Assembly (NCBI GenBank): GCA_015163815.1
Contig: JAAOIJ010000125.1
Location: 1 to 29,692, forward strand
Source: Endozoicomonadaceae bacterium
Lineage (GTDB): Bacteria > Pseudomonadota > Gammaproteobacteria > Pseudomonadales > Endozoicomonadaceae
Length of the DNA stretch: 29,692 bases
Direction: 5' to 3'
The position numbers and the translations under genes are program-made. Under the pieces are notes generated by a model. The model worked only from the letters and a program-made list of their open reading frames with translations, was not told the origin of the DNA and searched no databases. Positions 25,664-29,692 of the stretch are shown piece after piece. Position 1 is the stretch's first letter. Every line of letters begins with the position of its first letter.

Positions 25664-26770
25664 TTAAGATGAAGTGTCATCTGTAGGTTTTTTTGTATCA
25701 GATGTATCTGCTTTTTTCGTATCAGATTTTTTAGGTTCCGGTTTTCTTGTGTTGCTTTTAGCTTTTTTTTCTTCTGTCACGTCGGTTGTTTTGTCTGTTG
25801 GCTTATCTTTTGGTTTTTTCGAATTAACCGGTGCTGTTGATGGCTCAATATGACTGTCTGTTTTCTTTTCTTGAAGATTGGATGACGTTTTATCGTTGTT
25901 TACTGTAGACTCTATTTTTTGTTGATCAGGTTCAACTTTAGTGTTTAGTTTACTTTTTACAGTAACTGGAATATTTGATGAGTCTGTTTTAATGTCTTTC
26001 GAATTTTTTGTTTTATCAGGTTGACTTTCAGTCGTTGTTTTTTTTGATGGATCGTTTGTTTCTGGAATGTCTTCTTTTTCAGTCGTAATCGTTAGTTTTG
26101 CTTCAAGGATTGTGTTTGCAATGGTTGATGAGTATAACTCAATTGCACGTAAAGAATCATCATTACCAGGAATAACATAGTCAATACCATCAGGGGAGCT
26201 ATTTGTATCAACAATACCAATTACAGGAATGCCCAGTTTATTGGCTTCTTTCACTGCAATATGTTCATGGTCAACGTCAATCACAAATAAAGCATCTGGA
26301 AGGCTACCCATATTTTTTATTCCACCTAAGGAACGCTCAAGTTTTTCTAGCATGCGCATGTTCATAAGGGCTTCTTTTTTAGTGAAACGCTCAAAGACAC
26401 CTTCATCTCGTTGTGTTTCTAGTTCGCGTAATTGACGAATAGATTGACGGATTGTTTTATAGTTGGTTAACATGCCGCCTAGCCAGCGATGATCAACATA
26501 AGGCATGTTACATTGTTTGGCTTGTTGAGCAATAATTTTACTAGCAGAACGCTTGGTGCCTACAAATAGTAATTTATTTCGACTGGCTATCAATTTGCTA
26601 ATAAAATTAATGGCATCATTGAAAGCAGGGAGTGTTTTTTCTAAATTTAAAATATGAATTCGGTTACGTTCACCAAAAATATAACGCGCCATTTTTGGAT
26701 TCCAAAAACGTGTTTGGTGACCGAAATGTACGCCAGCTTTTAGCATATCGCGCATAGACACTTTAGACAT
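25664..26770 (-). CDS. rpsB: 30S ribosomal protein S2 with long C-terminal extension
   Basis: Residues 1 to about 228 are a standard S2: MRDMLKAGVHFGHQTRFWNPKMARYIFGERN, WLGGMLTNYKTIRQSI, and DALFVIDVDHEHIAVKEANKLGIPVIGIVDTNSSPDGIDYVIPGNDD, all in order. The protein should stop soon after (241 residues in E. coli), but it continues to 368. The extra 140 or so residues are Lys, Thr, Ser, Asp and Pro rich, with no Gly, Cys, Met, Phe, Trp or Tyr, ending in short Lys-Lys-x-Asp/Thr repeats. The tail is probably disordered. The frame is uninterrupted and its DNA composition matches the core, so a frameshift artefact is unlikely. tsf follows. Confidence 0.95.
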   Translation of the reverse strand: MSKVSMRDMLKAGVHFGHQTRFWNPKMARYIFGERNRIHILNLEKTLPAFNDAINFISKLIASRNKLLFVGTKRSASKIIAQQAKQCNMPYVDHRWLGGMLTNYKTIRQSIRQLRELETQRDEGVFERFTKKEALMNMRMLEKLERSLGGIKNMGSLPDALFVIDVDHEHIAVKEANKLGIPVIGIVDTNSSPDGIDYVIPGNDDSLRAIELYSSTIANTILEAKLTITTEKEDIPETNDPSKKTTTESQPDKTKNSKDIKTDSSNIPVTVKSKLNTKVEPDQQKIESTVNNDKTSSNLQEKKTDSHIEPSTAPVNSKKPKDKPTDKTTDVTEEKKAKSNTRKPEPKKSDTKKADTSDTKKPTDDTSS

Positions 26771-26877
26771 GAATTATTCCTAAAACAAATTAAGGGGTTA
26801 GGCCTCCATATATCCCAATATTCAACTTGCCTATTCAACAAGCACCCAAAACATTGTGTCGATATATGTGTGATTTA

Positions 26878-26891
26878 TCGGGAAGACCCGA
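26878..26891 (-). promoter_or_regulatory. rpsB leader hairpin
   Basis: TCGGG-TCTT-CCCGA forms a 5-bp G+C-rich stem with a four-base loop close to the expected 5' end of the transcript, in otherwise AT-rich DNA. In gammaproteobacteria the rpsB leader is the site where S2 represses its own operon; whether this stem is part of such an element is not shown. Confidence 0.4.
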
Positions 26892-26902
26892 CGCTACGCC
26901 TA

Positions 26903-26911
26903 TTTATACCA
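26903..26911 (-). promoter_or_regulatory. Extended -10 promoter of the rpsB operon
   Basis: On the minus strand TGG is followed by TATAAA, an extended -10, with a G+C-rich run (GGCGTAGCGTCGGG) just after it. A G+C-rich discriminator is typical of growth-rate-controlled ribosomal promoters. The -35 is poor. Confidence 0.5.
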
Positions 26912-27164
26912 TTTTTTTTGTATAAAGGAAAATAATAATCGGCTAGATTCTCATTTAAATGAAATGAAATAGTGTGTGAGGTTACATCTAAAATAACAAA
27001 TCGCAATTTTAACCCGATGATTTTTTTTTAAATGATTGAATATTAATATTTTTAGTGGTCTATTTTTTTGATTTATTGTTTCATGTAAAAAAAGTTTCCA
27101 TACAGTGTAGAGCAGGCCTTATCAAGTTTGATTTTCTGCTGCCTATAGGTTAATTAAAATGAGT

Positions 27165-28802
27165 TTATAGAGAACATTCATGACCAGCGTGTACATTAGC
27201 CGCCATAATAAAAGCTGTAAATAATGGATGTCCGTATCGAGGAGTAGAGGTGAACTCAGGGTGAAACTGACAAGCTAAAAACCAAGGATGATTTGAGATT
27301 TCAATGACTTCAACTAAAGAATCATCGACTGATAATCCTGTGAATTTTAAGCCGGCTTTTTTTAATTGATCAGTATATTGTGGATTGACTTCATATCGAT
27401 GTCGATGTCGTTCTATTATTTTATTTTTCTGATAAGCTTGATAAGCTAGTGACTGTTCAGTTAATTGACAAACTTGCCCGCCAAGTCGCATAGAAGCGCC
27501 CAAGTCATGTTGTTCATTTCGAGTTGCAATATCGCCGCTATGTGTTATCCATTCTTTCATATGAGCGATGACAGGGTATGTTGTATTCTGATTGAATTCA
27601 GTGCTATTGGCATGGGTAAGATTGGCTTGATTTCTAGCATATTCAATAACAGCTACTTGTAAGCCTAGGCAAATACCTAAAAAAGGAATATTATTTTCTC
27701 TAGCATATTGAACAGCAAGAATTTTACCTTCAATGCCTCTCTGGCCAAAACCGCCAGGTATCAAAATAGCATTTACAGTATTGAATACATCAAGCTTGTT
27801 GGATGTTAATGATTCTGAATCAATATAAACAATATCAATTTGTGTTTGTGTTTGTAGTCCTGCATGTTGAATTGCTTCTATTAGAGACTTGTAAGCATCT
27901 AATAAATCAAGGTATTTCCCAACCATTGCCAACTTGATGTTATGCTTTGGGTTTCGTAATTGTTTCATGACGTGTCGCCATTCAGATAAATTAGCGATAG
28001 GGCATTCAATTTGAAGTTGATCGCAAATTAACTGATCTACTTTTTGCTCAGATAACATTAATGGAACTTCATAGATTGATGAAGCATCAGGTAGTGAAAT
28101 AACTGCTGATTCTTGTACATTAGTAAAAAGTGATATTTTTTTCTGAGCTGACAGACTAATATGTTCTGATGAGCGACATATTAAAATGTTAGGCTGCAAT
28201 CCAATTGAGCGTAATTCTTTAACAGAATGTTGAGTGGGTTTTGTTTTAATTTCTCCACTACTGTTGATTTTTGGCACTAATGTTAAATGAATGAGCATTG
28301 CTTTCTGAGGACCAAATTCCATTACAAGCTGTCGAACGGCTTCCAGGAAAGGTTGCGATTCAATGTCTCCTACTGTTCCACCAATTTCAATGAGTACGAC
28401 ATCAGCTGTTCCTGATCCTGCTATAATTCGTTTTTTAATTTCATCGGTAACATGTGGAATAACTTGAATAGTTGCGCCTAAATATTCGCCTTTCCGTTCT
28501 TTTCGTAAAACTTCTTCATAGACTCGCCCTGTTGTAAAATTATTAAATTGTTTCATTTTAGTGTTAACGAAACGTTCATAATGTCCTAAATCTAAATCAG
28601 TCTCTGCTCCATCTTCAGTGACAAAAACTTCTCCATGTTGAAAAGGGCTCATTGTGCCAGGATCAACATTAATATAAGGGTCTAATTTCAAAAAAGTGAT
28701 ATTGAGATTTCTAGCTTCAAGAATGGCACCGATTGAGGAAGATGCAATGCCTTTGCCTAGAGAAGAAACGACACCGCCAGTGACGAAAATATAACGCGTC
28801 AT
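27165..28802 (-). CDS. pyrG: CTP synthase
   Basis: PyrG makes CTP from UTP, ATP and glutamine. At 545 residues it has the usual length. The synthase half begins TRYIFVTGGVVSSLGKG (P-loop about 13-19), followed by KLDPYINVDPGTMSPFQHGEVFVTEDGAETDLDLGHYERF (split by function: metal and nucleotide binding) and EIGGTVGDIES. The glutaminase half has the nucleophile C378 in FLGICLGLQ and the His-Glu pair in ACQFHPEF. The start matches the family. It stands alone on the minus strand and is divergent from the dCMP-deaminase-family gene. Confidence 0.98.
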   Translation of the reverse strand: MTRYIFVTGGVVSSLGKGIASSSIGAILEARNLNITFLKLDPYINVDPGTMSPFQHGEVFVTEDGAETDLDLGHYERFVNTKMKQFNNFTTGRVYEEVLRKERKGEYLGATIQVIPHVTDEIKKRIIAGSGTADVVLIEIGGTVGDIESQPFLEAVRQLVMEFGPQKAMLIHLTLVPKINSSGEIKTKPTQHSVKELRSIGLQPNILICRSSEHISLSAQKKISLFTNVQESAVISLPDASSIYEVPLMLSEQKVDQLICDQLQIECPIANLSEWRHVMKQLRNPKHNIKLAMVGKYLDLLDAYKSLIEAIQHAGLQTQTQIDIVYIDSESLTSNKLDVFNTVNAILIPGGFGQRGIEGKILAVQYARENNIPFLGICLGLQVAVIEYARNQANLTHANSTEFNQNTTYPVIAHMKEWITHSGDIATRNEQHDLGASMRLGGQVCQLTEQSLAYQAYQKNKIIERHRHRYEVNPQYTDQLKKAGLKFTGLSVDDSLVEVIEISNHPWFLACQFHPEFTSTPRYGHPLFTAFIMAANVHAGHECSL

Positions 28803-28983
28803 GAAAACCAGCCATTTACAAGATTGAAAGATAAAAACAACATCTTCAGGATTCTAACAAAAAAAAAGCAAAAGATCGAATAAATTTATTTCATTTTCTG
28901 TTAAATTGTAGGAATATACGCAAAATATGAAATTTTAAATCTTATTCTCATCTTTCAATACGCATGCCGTTTGAGAAGTAAAA

Positions 28984-29466
28984 ATGAATTATCAAGATAG
29001 AGTTATCATGGGTCAATCAAAAAAAGATGGTATTTATTTAAAAATGGCTTGTGAAATGGCTGAGTTTTCAAAATGTGTATCAATACATGTTGCTTGTTTG
29101 TTGGTCAGAAATGACCGCATTCTTTCAACAGGCGTTAATGGCACGCCTTCTGGCTGGTTAAACTGTTCTCAATTTTTTGATCAAAATAGTTCAGAACATA
29201 AAGCTTGGTCTGCTGTGCATGAGATTCATGCTGAATTAAATGCAGTAATTTGGGCGGCTAGAATGGGTATTTCTATTGATAAAGCAACTGCGTATGTTAC
29301 ACATGCGCCCTGTTCGCAATGTACTAAAAATATGATTGCTGCCGGCATTCAACGTATTGTGTATAAAAATAAATATTATCGAAATGAAAATCAGCATGAG
29401 TTAGTTCAGTTTGCTAAAGAAAATGGAGTATCTATTGATAATTATGATCAGCTGGAATCTTTGTAA
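28984..29466 (+). CDS. dCMP deaminase family protein (zinc-dependent cytidine deaminase fold)
   Basis: This 160-residue protein probably converts dCMP to dUMP, feeding thymidylate synthesis. The zinc site of the deoxycytidylate deaminase (ComEB-like) group is clear: H82 and catalytic E84 in EIHAELNAVIWAAR, and C110 and C113 in HAPCSQCTKNMIAAGI. Also visible are the substrate-loop features STGVNGTPSG and a Cys-rich segment WLNCSQF. tRNA adenosine or riboflavin deaminases share the fold, but the HAELNA and NGTPSG blocks favour dCMP. The ribosome site is weak. The gene is divergent from pyrG, with 181 bp between, so two pyrimidine genes share one intergenic region. A transposase fragment lies downstream. 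Confidence 0.88.
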   Translation: MNYQDRVIMGQSKKDGIYLKMACEMAEFSKCVSIHVACLLVRNDRILSTGVNGTPSGWLNCSQFFDQNSSEHKAWSAVHEIHAELNAVIWAARMGISIDKATAYVTHAPCSQCTKNMIAAGIQRIVYKNKYYRNENQHELVQFAKENGVSIDNYDQLESL

Positions 29467-29483
29467 TTAAACTCTTAGTTGCT

Positions 29484-29508
29484 AGAGCGCGCCCTCAATC
29501 TGAAAATC
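29484..29508. repeat. Possible solo IS-end relic
   Basis: The sequence GCGCCCTCAATCTGAA here resembles the neighbouring IS end GCGTATCCTCATTCTGAA at 29522-29539, sharing CCTCA-x-TCTGAA in the same orientation. It may be the end of an older insertion. Confidence 0.3.
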
Positions 29509-29529
29509 ATTTATAATTAGGGCGTATCC

Positions 29530-29692
29530 TCATTCTGAATTCACCCAAATAATAGCACACGCAATATAAATCATCGCTTTAAAATTCCTAGCTAGCTTAT
29601 CAAAACGAGTTGAAATACTTCTAAAATGTTTTAATCTAGCAAATAAATTTTCAACAAGATGCCTTGATTTATAAATATTTTTTTTAAAATGA
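29530..29692 (-). mobile_element. IS5-type insertion sequence, right part (runs off the window)
   Basis: The minus strand is open from the window edge to a TGA at 29530-29532. It encodes the last 53 residues of a transposase: KSRHLVENLFARLKHF, STRFDKLARNFKAMIY and ACAIIWVNSE. The pattern E-x6-K followed by R-x-D-K-x-A-x-NF is typical of the DDE domain end in IS5-type transposases, with the catalytic Glu in LVENLF. The IS end is probably the GGGCGTATCCTCATTC stretch at 29520-29535. Confidence 0.8.

Larger units (their letters stand above)
26771..27164. other. Intergenic region: rpsB leader and pyrG downstream DNA
   Basis: The part next to rpsB holds its promoter and a leader of about 125 nt with a small stable hairpin. 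The part from about 26930 to 27164, after pyrG-rpsB spacer AT runs, contains no gene or RNA I can support. Confidence 0.55.

Overview
The window is AT-rich DNA from a gammaproteobacterium. The housekeeping genes (rpsB-tsf-pyrH-frr-uppS, fabI, pssA, cvpA, mnmC oxidase domain, pyrG) have gammaproteobacterial character. The strong A+T bias, large non-coding gaps, insertion-sequence debris, a MITE pair and a duplicated secreted protein with ankyrin-like repeats suggest a host-associated lineage, perhaps in the Legionellales (Coxiella/Rickettsiella/Legionella relatives). That placement is inference; no rRNA gene is present to fix it.

Layout. 1-176: 3' end of an unrecognised gene. 177-535: AT-rich gap with a dispersed repeat and a long AT hairpin. 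536-4752 (minus): a two-gene RND efflux operon, adaptor then pump, with no outer-membrane channel or regulator beside it. 5162-5716: small orphan gene. 5815-7906 (minus): pssA and a metallo-beta-lactamase-fold hydrolase. 8067-10355 (plus): fabI and an NhaC-type antiporter; the antiporter overlaps recD2 tail to tail. 10316-14959 (minus): cvpA, a DUF2069-like membrane protein and recD2 in a tight series, preceded by a stand-alone MnmC oxidase domain.

14993-22484 is the accessory region. Two tandem paralogues (about 730 and 704 aa), duplicated together with their upstream DNA, carry an N-terminal hydrophobic export-like segment, a possible Cys-His-Asp papain-like (YopT/C58-like) catalytic arrangement and degenerate ankyrin-like helical repeats. 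Also here are two copies of a MITE with 18-bp terminal inverted repeats (one with its empty site visible in the other duplicate), a second copy of the dispersed repeat, and a 226-aa orphan gene downstream of a nested inverted repeat.

22485-26770 (minus) is the translation and envelope cluster rpsB-tsf-pyrH-frr-uppS. It ends at uppS, without the cdsA that usually follows. Its S2 protein has a tail of about 140 residues, very rich in Lys/Thr/Ser/Asp/Pro. 27165-29466: pyrG and, divergently, a dCMP-deaminase-family gene, both in pyrimidine nucleotide metabolism. The window ends in the 3' part of an IS5-type transposase (29530-29692, minus).

The best candidate for something undescribed is the duplicated secreted protein pair; the S2 extension and the MITE come next.
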